Assembly: GCF_018139145.2 (NCBI RefSeq)
Contig: NC_059473.1
Location: 9,044,503 to 9,108,502, forward strand
Reading direction: 5' to 3'
Length of the DNA stretch: 64,000 bases
Source of the DNA: Gymnogyps californianus
Lineage: Eukaryota > Chordata > Aves > Accipitriformes > Cathartidae
Positions within the stretch are counted from its first letter, which is position 1. Each line of letters opens with the position of its first letter. The translations under genes were made by a program, and so were the position numbers. This document shows, piece after piece, positions 36,701 to 50,209 of the stretch. Below the pieces are notes generated by a model that saw only the letters and a list, made by a program, of their open reading frames with translations, made no database searches and was not told the origin of the DNA.

Positions 36701-39700
36701 ATTCAGCAATTGTTTTCTCTTTGGTAGAATTTCTTCCAAGTCAGGAAAGTTTTTCTGAGAGACAAAGTACTCGCTCCTATTATCTGAATTCAAGGCTATG
36801 ATCTGAAGCCTTATGCTAGTCCAGAACACAGTATTTGCCAGCTGATTTTTGTGGGGTTGTCTTTTTCACATTGTAGTATGAATTTTTCATTGCGGTAATG
36901 GAGCATATGAGTAGGGTGAGCTGAATACAGTGAAGGGCTATGGTATTTTGTGGAGCTCCCCTTGCCTGTTGTGCAGAGAGGGAGACTCAGGGAATGGTCT
37001 GCTCCTGTAAATGAACCTGGGTGCAGTGATTTTTGGCACTGCTGTACTGATTCTGGGTTGGTCAAGAGGCATTTGTTTGTAAGAGACCTGAATTTGTGTT
37101 CCAGGGGAGGATAGGTGGTCACACAGAGAATATTTTTTGGAGTGAGGGACCACAACTTAAGTTCTCCTAGCAAAGGTCCTGTGGCCTCCCTCTCCGCCTG
37201 TAAAGCCTTGCAGAGTGGCATGTATGCGAAGAGATGGGAGACATGGGGTCAAACCTCCCCAGGAGGAGCAGAGATTTGAACTCAGACTGCCCATGGCTGT
37301 GATGAATGGGAGCAGGGAACAGGAGCAGACATGCACCTGGGTGCTATGTGCCATGTCACTGACTAGTACTTCTCTCTAATGGCACTGTAAAGCAGCAGCA
37401 TAGTAGTGTGTTATAGGTTAAAGGCACTATTAACCCCAGATTTTACTACCTGCCAGTGTCCTATTATCCAGCTGTGTTAACACCAGAAACACATGATGGA
37501 GTTGACTTTAACACCATCTGGGGGCTAGTTTCATGACCACAAGACAGATATGTAGAAGAGAAAGCTTCTATGGCCATAAGGAATATTCAACAGAAGCCTA
37601 GTAAATAGCTTGCTAAAATGCTTGTGACATCCTAAATATATTTCAGGGAAGAAGACTGATAAAGTACAATGGGTCATGGCTAAAAAGTACCCTTCCATGC
37701 AACATGTAAAACTCTAAAATCAATTAAAAAGCCTTTATAAGAACTTGTCCCATGTCAGAAAGGCTAGGCTGAAACCTGTCAGGAAGCAAGTTGTAGGGCT
37801 CAGTCTCAGATGCGTCCGAGGAATAATAATAGCTGTTAGGAACTCCAGGGAAATAAAGAACTGCACTAATTCAGCCCCCAGAGGAATACAAAAAAGGGAG
37901 GGGGAAGGAAGAAAAGAAAAAAAATATACATCCTTTGTCCTGAGGGGCAATTCTTCCAGGCAATGTCATGCAGATGATAAATTTATGCTTTGCAAATTGT
38001 TCTGGAGACCATTGTCCCTTTTAAAGAGAGATCCCATTCCAGGCATTTCCTTCCACAAAAGTACAGCTTGTGCAAATGAAGAAATCTTTGCTTTTTTTAG
38101 TGGAACCTGGGGAGCCCGTTTTGTAACTGGAACAAATGCAGGAGGGAATCCCTAATGCTCACTACACTAGTTATTCAGTACAGAGCTTTCTCTGTTACCA
38201 AAATATCCATGTCTGACTTCTTCTGAATCTTGGGGAAGGGGCTGAGCATCTGCTCAGCACTGGTGGGAAGAGAGGTATCCTGAAGGTAAGGTCGTGTACG
38301 GTTGCGTCAGTCTGGAACGCCGTTCTGTTTCTGTGGTAGGTTTCTAAGATGACTTGAGGCAGGTTAATTGGTGCCCTCTGACTTACCCTAATAGCAAACA
38401 GCGGTGATAAAAAGCTACTTTCCTCACAAGGGTACTATAATGACTAAGGCTTTCTGAAGTATTTAGATATGATAAAGGTGAGGAGTACCAAAGAAAAATA
38501 GATGCCTGCTGGTTTGAAATGTGTTGCATATAGTCTGTGCTTATCTAGCTGTGGTAAATGAGCTGTTGCATATAATAGAAGACCTGAAACTAGATCTTTT
38601 TCATTATTAAAGTTTATGTGTTTCTGGCATTTCCCCCCCCCCCTTCTAATATGCTGTTGTTATGGCAACAGTGTTTCTATCAAGAGATTCATGTGAACTA
38701 CTAAACCCTCCTTGCACTTTTACCTGTTTTGGCACACTTAAGATACTTAAATGCTTATGTTCTTGAGTTTGTTTTTTCTTCATTAGAAGGAATTTAATCA
38801 TAATTTTGAGCAGAACTTCACTTGCTCAAAGAGGGCTTTGACAAAGTCGTCATATCTGCTGTTAAGTACTAGGGTTTTTAACACAATCTATATTTAAAAA
38901 ATGCAGTCCTCTTCAATGTCCTAGAGTTGGACAAAGAGGCCTCCACAGCAACCTCCTTGCAACTTTTAATAATCATGGATGAGTGGAACTGATATCATCA
39001 AGTTCACGCATAATTTACTGCAAAGGATTGTATTTCATTTTAGTTTTGCACACCCCATTTACGAGCTCCCATGTTCCTCTAACAAGAGCTTCTGGAGCGA
39101 GATGTCTCAGATATCACAGGATGTGCAGCTACACACATAGCAATGTCAGAGCTAGCAGTTCATCCCCCATAATAAACAATAACAGCAAAGTGGCGTTCTG
39201 ACAGGATCATGAAATAGTCATGAGGAGTCCCAAAATAACAGATGGCAGTAAAGTGTTATTGGGTCTCCTAACCAAAAGGAATGGAGATGTGTAATATTAC
39301 AAGCTTCCAGATGGCACAATATGGAAAAGACAGCTTCATAATCTGCTCTTATGAATCCTAACCACTGCATGTCACTGATGAATGAAAGGTATAATTATTT
39401 AGAGAGGGAAGGTGTTTTTCATTTCTTTGAGTGATATTTCACTAGTTGGACATGTTAACTCAAGCTGCCTTATGAAATATTTTCTGGGCAGGTAGAGTAG
39501 AAGCTTATGCACAGCTCTGTTGTTCAAGTGCTTGGTGTGTTCAGTTACTTTCCTTAATTGTGCCTCAAATCTTAGTTTTTATTGGTATGTTCAGGGTAGT
39601 AACTTATTTCCTTCCTGTAAAAATGGCTAGAAAGCACCTCATGAACAAATATGAAATAAACAATGATCAAAACTTGACACATCTTAGTAACACTTTATAC

Positions 39701-42700
39701 TGAGTTGCGCCTTTAACTTTCTTATGTTTGTTTGGGGAACGTTCCTCAAGATGGATTTCTTTGAAGCAACATTTCAGATGTGACAATCCCAGAGGGCTGT
39801 GACTGGAAATCCTAATCTTTCTACTAATTAATTGTTTACTACAAGGGTCTTGGGCAGTACCTGCTTCTCTGATACGAAAAATATAAACTACATCCTGATG
39901 TTGGATAGATATATTTATGATCTTAGTCTTAACATAAATCTTAATGAAAGGGTAATCTTGGACTGCCTTCATTGCATGTTGCTTGAAACACAGCTTGCAA
40001 TTGTAGTGTTCTAGGTGTGCTGAAATATTCATGTATGTGTTTGGGTTTTGGAGGGGAAATGAGGGCACGTTGATGTTTGGTTTAATTAAAAAAAATTTGC
40101 TACCACTCTAAGCAAATGCATCTGAAGACATTTACCTGCTCTTTGTTTCATGAGGTGTATAATTTTTAGTCTCTACATTGGCTTTGGCAGTTAGCAAGCT
40201 GTTACTAGCACTGGTCTCAATAACCAGCTTCTATGTGACTTTTGTGTATAATTTCAACCTGCAGGAAGCCCTCTGAGAGAACTTATTTTCTTTGCCTGTT
40301 GCTCTTAGGCTATATCTATATATGCTAGTAATTTGGTGCGCTAGCAGTGAACCAGTAGATGAAAACAGTTGGTGCTGTGGCTCTTACGTCTGCATTGTGT
40401 GTTGCTTGTCAGGTTTGTTTGGGACTAGATTTAGCCTGGTCTTCTGGACTGAGTGCCGCCATCAAATGGGCTTCAAAGCTGACTGAAGGGTCAGTCATTG
40501 ATTCGAACTCTTCAGTACCAGCGAGGCTTAGGAATGCAGTCACTGAGTATTTTTAGAGGCGGTGCTGTTGTTGCCCTCATGCTCTGTAGGGTTCTGGGCA
40601 GCTCTGCAGGCCTGAGATGGGAACAGTGACCTTTAAGGCAGTGCAAATATCTCAACTTGTATTTATTAAATGTTCAGTATCTATGGATAATTGTTAGGGG
40701 GGGAGATGAGAAGGTGATTGATCTTGATGGTGTTTCTAACTCTTAGCGTGCTCTCTTTCTGAGGTATCTGCACTCCAGTGTTTGCATGGTAAGCTGTTTA
40801 CCTGATCACTTACTCATTGGTTTTTTGCTCCTCTGTCCCCCACTATCTGTCTCCACTGATATACCTCGTACTTTTGAGGTACCTCATACACCTTGGACCC
40901 TGTGCTTTGTCCTCCATCACATGCCAGTGGAAGAACCTTCATTAAGGTGCTCTCGGATACATTAAACATAGAAATGGCAAAAGACAGGAAGGTGGAGAAA
41001 GGAAGATGAGTTTTTCTTTCAGTCATCATTGGGCTGCCTCTTACTGTATTGAAATGCCACCAGGAAAATTCCTCCTCCGCACAATGATGTCTTTTTTTAA
41101 ATAGATATGAACAAGCTGCAACTGACTGTAGTGCATTTTGCCCAGCTTCCACATTTTTTAACCACTTTTTCTAAGGTTTTTTGTTTGTTTGTTCGTTAAG
41201 CTAATCCTTGTTTGTCTAAAAGGAAATACAAAGATCATAACCTGCTCTGATCGGTTTTTCCCCCGTACTGGTGTCTTTACCAGTTGCACAGTGACATTAG
41301 AAAATCTTTAGAGTGTGCAATAAGCACTTACCAAAAAAGTAAGCTTTTTAAAGCCAATTAAATATGGTTCTGTCACTAGCGGTGTTCTTCAGTCATTGGC
41401 ATTTGTTAGCTGATCCAGTTGGTTTGCATTGCAAATTAATTTAATTTTCCATGGATGGCTATAAATGTGTAACAAGCGATATTATTCATATGTAAATATT
41501 CTTTTGATTACATCCATCTTCACTTGCTAATGCCCTAAAATGCTTTGATGTTTGTTCTTCTACAAGCTTATGGACCAGGATTTCAGCCATGCTGTGGTTT
41601 TTTTTTCAGTGGCTTATGTCCGCTCCCACAGTCTCTTATTTTTCACTCATTAAAAGTAACTATTGCAACACTTCCTGTGACTAACTAGCAAAATTGGTTC
41701 CCTATGTATCAGAGTTCATCATCTGTTTGATCAAAAATGCTGTTTTGGTGGACTTCTTAAAATTAATTGGAACGCTTTTTCCTAGGTTAAAACTGAGATG
41801 AAGATAAGAACTTCTGAATTCTGGCAAGAGAGCTTTTTCACACTCTTACATGCTGTTCCCAAGCCTCTCATTAGTGGGCTGTCAGTTTTATAGCCAGAAG
41901 GTAGCCTCCTCCCAAAAGAAAACTGTGGGAATTCTGTTTGAAATGATCATGCTAGTTTTATTTCTATACCTAGTTATTATAAAGATAAACTTTTCATGTT
42001 AAGCAGTACAGATGACTTAGAGGCTAATTGCCATCACTTTACAAAAGCCCTTTAGTTTTCTACTGCCTTTGGGACCTAGTCTTTAACAGCTGGCCTGAAG
42101 AATACAAATCCTCATGAACAGGTTTCCTTACACAGCAATGTTGTTGTGTGTCGTGTCATCTAAGACCAAGCTGTAGTTTAGATGCTAGCCATAGTGCTAG
42201 TGATTCAGGGACTGGACAAATCAATTGTTACTGTTAATGTCTATTGGATCTTGCCCTGTATCTTAATCAAGGAGGCTGGTTCATCTCGGATCCTAGTGGC
42301 AATGTGCTACAGACATACAAGTGTCTCGGCTATCTAAGGCAAAAGGACATGCGTGCTTTTGTGTAATAGACCACCAGAAGGCATAAAGGCTAAGAATATA
42401 ATTCTTCTGATCTCAGAAGAAACTCATCCTGATTTACATCCATGTAACTGAGAACAAAATCAGACTCTGAATGTCTTAGGAGACATTATCCAATTAGAGA
42501 AAAGGTCAGGTTTGCACATTTACTGTCTATAATAGTATTTCTCTTCCTCAGTTACTGTTGGTCAGACCTGTGTGTGAAATGCAAATGGGCATGTGGGGGA
42601 GTGAGAGAGAATGTCATCTCAGAGCAAATTTGAGCAGGAATAGAAAGTTTCCACAGAGAATATATTCAGAGCAAATTCGTCCATTAGTCACCCTTATTGC

Positions 42701-45059
42701 TTTTCCAGCTGCCTTTTATCTCCTTACTTGCATCTTCTAAACATTTTTCCTTATGTGTGTAACTGTAAAAAGGATAAACTTAGGCTATCGGTAATGCCTT
42801 GTTGAGAACAACAACACTTAATCAGAATTAATCCATGATTCCGAAAGAAGAGGAAGCAATAAATGTGCTATCTTCCCGTCTGAGAAATGGACATAACTAT
42901 GTGGCAATGGATCCAGTGTTATTAAGAGACACTTAACAAAACTGTGATGGTTTATCTTGTGAAGGCATGAGGAGCACACTTTAGATAGAATTAGCTCTCA
43001 AAGTCCTCATTTAGAAAGAAACAGGTAGAGCAATTTTTATCTTCCTGAAGACCTTTCCAGCTCAAGCTTTTCACAGGGAAAGAAATTAAGAAATTGGGTG
43101 TAGAGTCCTAGATACACCAATGAAATATTGTTTTTACATTTATGTAATATAATTTATGTTAGTACAACTGGAACAGACTGGTAAAGAACTTGTATTTTCC
43201 AGCCTAAGAGATGGGGGAGAATAATGGCAAATGAAACTAGCATTTCCACAGCAGTGTAATTTAAGAGCTGTGACAAAGACTCCTGGGAGAAAGGGTGCAA
43301 AGCTAGCAGTGTCCCCTCTGCTGCTAGCACTACCCAATGTCTATGATTGTAGCCACGTGATGGAGAGAAAACTCCCCTTTCCGCCCCCCGCCTCTTTGTA
43401 TTGTCTCCCTGACGGTACCAAGACTGTGGGAAGCCTGAGTAAGACGAGCCCTGCACATATACAGGAATCTAATCTGACTGGAAAAAAAGCATTGCATGTT
43501 AATTAGGAATAGCTAAGTACAAGACTAAAGAGAAAATTGTTGCTAGTGAAAATCACAGATGATGGATAATGCTGGAAAGCAGCTTGCTTTTTAGGTATTA
43601 ATTGAAGATGTATATCTGGGACAATAACATTAGTTGGAGCCTTCTTTCTGGGCAGTTATTTCAGTTATGGTCTGTTAAAGGACTTTCTTGCTTTATTATT
43701 TAAACTCTCAGGTCAGGACTACAGTGTGATGTGGGACTAGATGAAGTACTCAGCTGAAGTTCTATATTAGCTTGGATATGTGCTGCTCAGTGCAAAGCAG
43801 TGCTGCTTTAGAAATCCCCTTAGCCTAGCTTTAGTCCTGATATGTTTACATGACAGAGTAATAACATCTCAAGTACATAAACCAGTCTACTACCAAACTG
43901 CAAAGTACAGGAAATGGAACAGCTATGTCGGTGAAGTGCCGTGACCTGTGGTTTCACTCTGGTGTGGGTGGGGGGTGTTGAGGTGAGTTGTTAGCATCTG
44001 CAGTCCTTCACCAGGAGGAATAGGATTTTTCTGTTGATGGTTGTTTCTTCATTACCCTAGGATATACTCTTGAAAGTAGAAAGTCTCTCGATCAGGCTAT
44101 GTTTAAGAAACATACCAAAATGAACAGGAGAACCTAGCCTGTTGAGGAGAAGAAGAGGGGAAAAAAAACCACCACCAAAACAAACTACTACCTTACTACT
44201 GCCTTCATGGGGATCAACTGATATTACCATTTGGCTTGCCTGGGACCAAAGTAGCAACGTTGGGGGAAAGATTTTCCGATGTTCAGCAGTTTATACGTGT
44301 CTCCAACCAGAAAGACATGCTTTTATCTACTCTTCTTGACCCTATTTAAGCTATATGAGAACAGTGCCTAAGCAAATCCTTGATGCCCATGTAACATTAA
44401 CTGACCTGATGAACAGCTTTGAAGTATAGAGTTGACCTGCATTTTGGGGCCTGCTAGATGGAAAACTCTGAAGAAGTTACTTTCTTTGTTTTGAGTTAGT
44501 TTTACAGCTGAATGTTTACGACAATAAAATCTGGCAGTATCCTAGGTATCTGTTCCCTGCAGCATTGTTGTAAGCAAGGACGTATCTGTTTTATGTTGAG
44601 ATGCTAGCTTCGCTCGCATAAGATATGAAAATGACCATTGGGATATCCTGTTGAAGGAGAGAAGATTATTCAGCTTATCCAAATTGTGTGTGGAGCCTGA
44701 AACTGCTGCTCTGTGATCATGTGAGAGCTCTTAAATGGCAAAGACTGTGTTACAGACCATCCTGAGCAAGCTTCAGCTTCTGGTAAACCTGTTTTCTGCA
44801 ACCAGTTCTGCAATAACCACGTGTCAGGGAAAAAGTGAGGTTACTGTTCTGTCTCACTGTCACAGCATCCTAAATTTGTGGGGGCTCTCCCAAAGGATCC
44901 CACGTGGCATGGCTAAGCCTTTTTTGGAACAGCATGTAGGTCTTTACCTATAGGTCTCTTACTCTGATTTCTGAAGGCAACTTCATGCCTGACACATGTG
45001 CTTCTTTTGTGTTGATTAGTAACACAAAATGGCACTTTGAATTTTTCTTTTCCTTTCAG
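33723..45059. other. anonymous non-coding stretch, no gene seen
   Basis: It holds C11 at 38,633-38,643, an 8-bp inverted repeat with a 2-base loop (GCTGAGCA and TGCTCAGC, 38,241-38,258), an RFX-like GTTGTTATGGCAAC (38,656-38,669) and a short GTTT repeat near 41,177-41,197. Two CACGTG E-boxes lie near 44,817 and 44,902. The two longest open frames (minus 36,811-37,221 and plus 37,745-38,155, about 136 codons each) show no recognisable domain and are probably chance. Confidence 0.55.
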
Positions 45060-45265
45060 GCTGGGGTGTATTCATGGGATCAGGAAAACATAGCAATGTC
45101 TGCAATATGAGTAATTAGGAAGAGTTCTTATTTTTGTTTTGGCTTACTGCAGCCAAAGACTAAATCTATTAGTTTATTGTCCCTATACTTATTCCCACCC
45201 TACCCCAGGTAAGTGACAACATCCTGGTATGAATTCCTGTTAGAGATGTTAGAGGAATGGACCAG
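45060..45265 (+). other. candidate non-coding exon with two donors
   Basis: A strong acceptor (polypyrimidine tract ending tttcctttcag at 45,049-45,059) is followed by two consensus donors, CCAG|gtaagt after 45,208 and CCAG|gtgagt after 45,265. All three frames have stops when read from 45,060, so any exon here is untranslated or belongs to a long non-coding RNA. A second good acceptor ends at 45,152 (cttactgcag). The donors are 57 bp apart. Splice motifs of this quality also occur by chance, so the call rests on the combination only. Confidence 0.22.
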
Positions 45266-48200
45266 GTGAGTATCATACACTGGAATGAATATTTTTACAT
45301 AACTTTTTGCCAACTCAGTACCCCCAGTGACTGATGATTTTGTTTAGAAATAGAAGTGACTGGGACTCTAGCTAATATTTCAAAACCTTTCACAGCACTT
45401 TTGAAATATTGGGAAGGGGGGAATGCTAGAAGCTGCCGTTTTAGCCGTGGGATGTGTTCAGTATTGAACTTCAAAGTTATGCAAGTGCACTGAAGGAACG
45501 TTATTTGTAACAAATGCCCTTAAGAGGGCGCTTATTCACCACTGCATTTGTTTTGAACATCATCTGTTATAGTAACGTGATTTTAAAAATAGTTTTCTAC
45601 TGCACTAGGTTAACATTTGACTGCAATGACTGTGTTTGGGCCAGTTATGGTTACTGACATCAATAGATACAAAGTATACAACAATATTGCATTAAGGAGG
45701 CTTAATTTGTGTAATAATTTTGTCAATGTACAGGAGTGCAATTTCCACCCAAAACAGCAGGTGCAAAGCAGTTCCACACATCTTAAAAGCAACAGCTTTC
45801 CCTTACGCAACTGGATTCTGGTTTGATTTGGGGTTTTCTTTGGCTCTGCCTTTGCTTTTCTGTGACAGTCATCAGCTGTAATAAACTTCCATGCTTCATC
45901 CTCTGTAGTCATCTTCCTTTGAGTAAATGATCACGTAACTAGGGGTGTGGTAGAAGACTCTGAAGGATACAGAACAGCTCTGGTAACAAAATTGGGCTAT
46001 CAAATGCCTATTTTTTTCGAAGCCAACCACTGAGAAATTATGTTCTGTTTTCTTAGAAAGGATCTTTCTGATAAGAAGTTCTGCCAGAAAGTGCTTGTTT
46101 ATAATGATCGTGGCAGCTGGATGGATGTGCCAATGGTGTCATCTGATCATTTTCTGCCATGTTTCCAGTGTCTTCATTTTCAGTTCGGCTAAATCAGCTA
46201 AGGTACCTTTTCATCCATCTTGATGCTGTTCCCATAAGGGACAGCTGCCAGCAATAACTTGGGGAAATTTCTCTTGGCAGAGAGCAACCCACTGCCTACG
46301 GGCAATGCTGACCACTTTCATATTATCTCTTACCCCTTTAACACAGCATAAAGCAGTACTGCATAGATGGGACATGTGACAAATCTCCCTACACTGGATT
46401 GCTTATGTATGAATATGGCTCCTTCTTCATAGCCCCTCATCTTTGCGGTTTCTGTAGCTGTCTGTTGAGAATGTGAACCACCTGAGTGGAGACAAGCTAC
46501 AGAATATGATGCATGTCCTGTGTTTAGAAAGACAGGATTGGCAGTGTGTATTAAAGCAAAGCTCTAGGGAATTAATCTCTGCTTTTGCTGTATTACTTGT
46601 AAATTAATGCTTGTTCAGAAATAAAATAGGATTTGCCAAAAGATCTCCATTGGTCCAGACCTAGATCTTAGTGTCACAGTTTGCTTCTTTCCACATAGAA
46701 CACTGGAAAATTAAAGTGGTTGGTATAAACTTGGCATCACTGTAATTGGATTATGCCGTATAACACTAGCAATAATTTCAAAGTAAATACATATGTAACT
46801 CTTCTGTCACATAAATGAACACAAAGCTTACTTGTGGCATTGTCTGTTTGGAATGAAAGGAGAGCTAATTTCCCCTCCCCTTCCTTTCAGATTTGGTATT
46901 TTTATGTGGACTTGAAAGGTTGCTTAACTGGAGACAGCTAAACTGTATCACCAGAGCTGAGCTCTTCCATGCCTGTTGAAGAGCTGACCTTCTGCTTCAA
47001 TTTTAAAGCCTTAATTTTCCGTCTATAATTCCTTTCATCTCAATTTGAAGGAGTCTGAACATGTCTCGGTGGCCTGTGCATAAACATTGTGTATAGGCCA
47101 CAGACTGAATAACCAGATAATCACCTTGCAGATTCAATTCTGTAGCAACACGAGATCTTATGGTGACAGATATCCAAACTTCACATTGTGAATTTATGAG
47201 GCATCACTGGTTATCATTTCAAAACATGCTGAATGTGTGTGCTCTCAAAGCTTTGTGGTCATCCAGTTGTACAAGTAAAGGCAATTACTTCTAGGCAGCA
47301 ATGGAAGCTGATTTTTTTTTTTATACTGCTTCATAAGTGAAATTCAGTCTGTACATTTGTTTCTCACAGATGTCTGTGTGGCATTTTTCAGCTGAAACCA
47401 GCTAATTTATTCCAGTGGTGTATAGGGGGATCTGGCTTTTTAATAGCTTTCCATATCTTGTTAGTTTTTGTTTAATATTCATCTAGACAGAGACCAGTGA
47501 TATGAAGAAGCACATACCTCTAGGATAACATTTAATTTTTGTGTCACTAGACAGGATATAGCTTCTGATATTGGAATAATAAGGTCGTCTTTATGGAGAT
47601 TATGAAATATTGCTTTGCGCGTATATCACCAGGTAAAACTGAGTCTCATGAAATAAGCGCTACCTTTTGTGCGTGAAGTTAATTGAGGGAGACATTTAAT
47701 TACTTTACTTTTCCATGGACCTGTAGGACTGCTGTGCCTTTTTTAGGCCTTGAGCAGCTTATTGAATACTTCAGTAACAAAGCTGATGAGAGCAATTCCT
47801 TTTTTCTTTCAATAAAATAAAAATTTATCTGCTTTAATATATCAAACAAACTTTATTATATCTGTTCTGACTTGTTAAAGGAGGGCTCTTAGTTAGGGGT
47901 TTACAAGCTTATGGAAATGCTTTGACTTCCATGTCTTTCATAAGAGGTGGTTCTAGAGGTTTTGGCACAAAGCAACTTATGCATCCCTTGTCTCTATTTT
48001 GTTGCTAGTGCTGGGGAGATCTTGGGTCTTCAGGCATTCGGGTGTCGTTGTCCTACGTCCTTATGGATGCCACTGGGTGGAACTAGCGTAATAGGTACTT
48101 GGTGAACAATAGTGACAAAGCTGCTCCCTTCCTGCTACTAGGAAAAACAGTCAGTTTAGGAAACCACAGGTCTTCTAAGTGTACTGAGCTGACACCACTT

Positions 48201-50070
48201 ATTTAACGTCTGAGAAATTCCTTCACTGGCTAGTGACTGTGCTAGTGTCCTAGGTGAACATTTAAAGCTATTGCCTATGTGCCATAGCAGGCATGCAGGA
48301 ACAGAAGAGCTGTTTCAATGGGTGGCAGGGGAGACACTTGCCCTGAGACCTTCTCAGTTGTTTAGTAATTTTATTATTATTATTTTTGGCTATGTTTCAA
48401 CTGCTCCCATTGAAATTTCCTCTGTTGCTTTCAGTGGAGTTTTAGGGGACTATTTCAGCCAAAAAGATCCTGCTGTTCACAAGTGGAATCCCTTCTAAAA
48501 GGAGAATAGGCTGGCTGCATCATATGGTCTCGTAGTCAATATGAAATGGTCCAGGCAGAGATGTTCCTGATGCAAGCTGCTGTAATTACCACTAGCAAGC
48601 ATGAACTCCCATCACAACTCTAACTACTGCTAGAGTATTTTCTACCTATTGTAGCTGCTTTTGTTGTTAAAAGGCAAAACCGTCATCTTCTTAGGCAGGC
48701 TGACTTAAACCAATGTCTGAACCTGACCTTCTAGATCTCATGTTGTCTTGCATGAGAGCTACTTCACTTGTACAAGAGGCTGTTTGCAAAACTCTGGAGT
48801 AATACGTGTTTCAGCTTAGGCAAATTTTGCCTTTGAATATTGTTTATGGTGAAGAGTTTAGCAATACAGAGCATAAATAAATAACGTAATGATACTAATA
48901 ATGGAGTTGCTCAGACATTGATTACAGCTTCATTAAGTGAGATTACTCACTGTGATCTCTGCACTACAAATTAGGTTTTGATAATTTGACCTATTCTCTA
49001 TTTTAATTTAGTGAATTAGAAAAATAAATTGCCGGGGCAGAACACTTAGAAAAGAAAAATATTTTTCTAACTTTTTGTAAAATGTTTATTTAAAATGATA
49101 AAAATTACCCTCATGTCTGTCTTATTCAGGATAGGCAAGCTCATCTAAAATATTTTTGAAGGTAATATTTTTATATTAAAAGCTTTGGGAGCCTTTATTT
49201 TCTTTTAATTCCCTAGTCATAAGAAATCTCTCCCAATCACAGTTTTGGTGTCGTGTGGTGGTGGTTGTTTTTTGTGGGTGTTTTGGGGTCTTTTTTTTTC
49301 AGAATACATAACAAACAATGTTTTGATACAATAAATTTCTTGCTAATCTTTCTTCTATGCATGTCACGGAGTTGCAAGCCAGTCTGGTAATCAGCTCGAA
49401 TTCTTCCTGAGGACCTCTATGCTTATAGAGATCTGTTTGCACACAGAATCGGAGATGCCAGATCTCTTGTATCCGCAAATGCAGAAGTGGAATTTGCCAG
49501 CATGTGTGATAAATTAACCTCAGAATGAATGAAGGGCTTCTGCTTTAAACATAAACCAAAACTTGAGCAACATATCCCCAGTGTTTAAAATTTTGTGGTC
49601 TGCAGTATAATCCAGAAGTGTGACCCGAAAGCCAGCATTTGTTATACAATTCAGTTTATACTACAGTGGGTGGAATGAAGGCTGTGTCCGCCTTTCGTGA
49701 GATTTTGCGCTCAGGTGGTGCGAAGGAATGAGTTATAAGCATTGTGCTTTGATGTTACGGTAACTGGACCAGCACTCCACAGGGCTCAGCTTTCTAAAAG
49801 ATGTATCTCTTATTGCAAATGATGGAGCTAATTTTCAGAGTGCCTCTGGGAAACTGCATTGGGGTGATGCATTTGTTTTGTGGCTTTTTTTTTTTTTTGC
49901 TGTGATCCAAATGTTAACTTCTCTTGTGTAGTTCAGCTCCTTAAGGGCTTCATCTGAATAAGGGTATTTTGACAAGAGTCTGAAAGGTTTATTGTAATCA
50001 TCTTTACGATGAATTAAAACATGTTGATTAATATGGTTACCATTAACTCTCAGGAGTGCTTAAAATGGAT

Positions 50071-50094
50071 CTTGATTCATGGCTTGATTCATGG
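50071..50094. repeat. 12-bp perfect tandem duplication
   Basis: CTTGATTCATGG is present twice in a row (50,071-50,082 and 50,083-50,094). It is a small slippage duplication. Confidence 0.9.
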
Positions 50095-50184
50095 AAGGCT
50101 ACTGTACAATTTAGAGTTTAACATAATTCTCTCAAGTTGGAGTCCTAGTTTTTAGGCTGTTCTGTATGTCATACTAACTAGTAT

Positions 50185-50209
50185 CCTTTCCCTATCCTCC
50201 TTTCCCTAT
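50185..50209. repeat. 11-bp direct repeat
   Basis: CCTTTCCCTAT lies at 50,185-50,195 and again at 50,199-50,209, separated by CCT. Confidence 0.85.

Noticed and set aside
36811..38155. Two 136-codon open frames, one on each strand
   Set aside because: No recognisable domain and no convincing splice sites. This length is expected by chance in 64 kb of AT-leaning sequence.
40499..40509. tRNA-like B box (GAGTTCGAATC on the minus strand); similar motif at 59,568
   Set aside because: No A box or cloverleaf pairing at the right distance at either site.
46631..46705. CR1-like words (ccattggtccagacc)
   Set aside because: Only one short word matches, and the neighbouring CR1 landmarks are missing.
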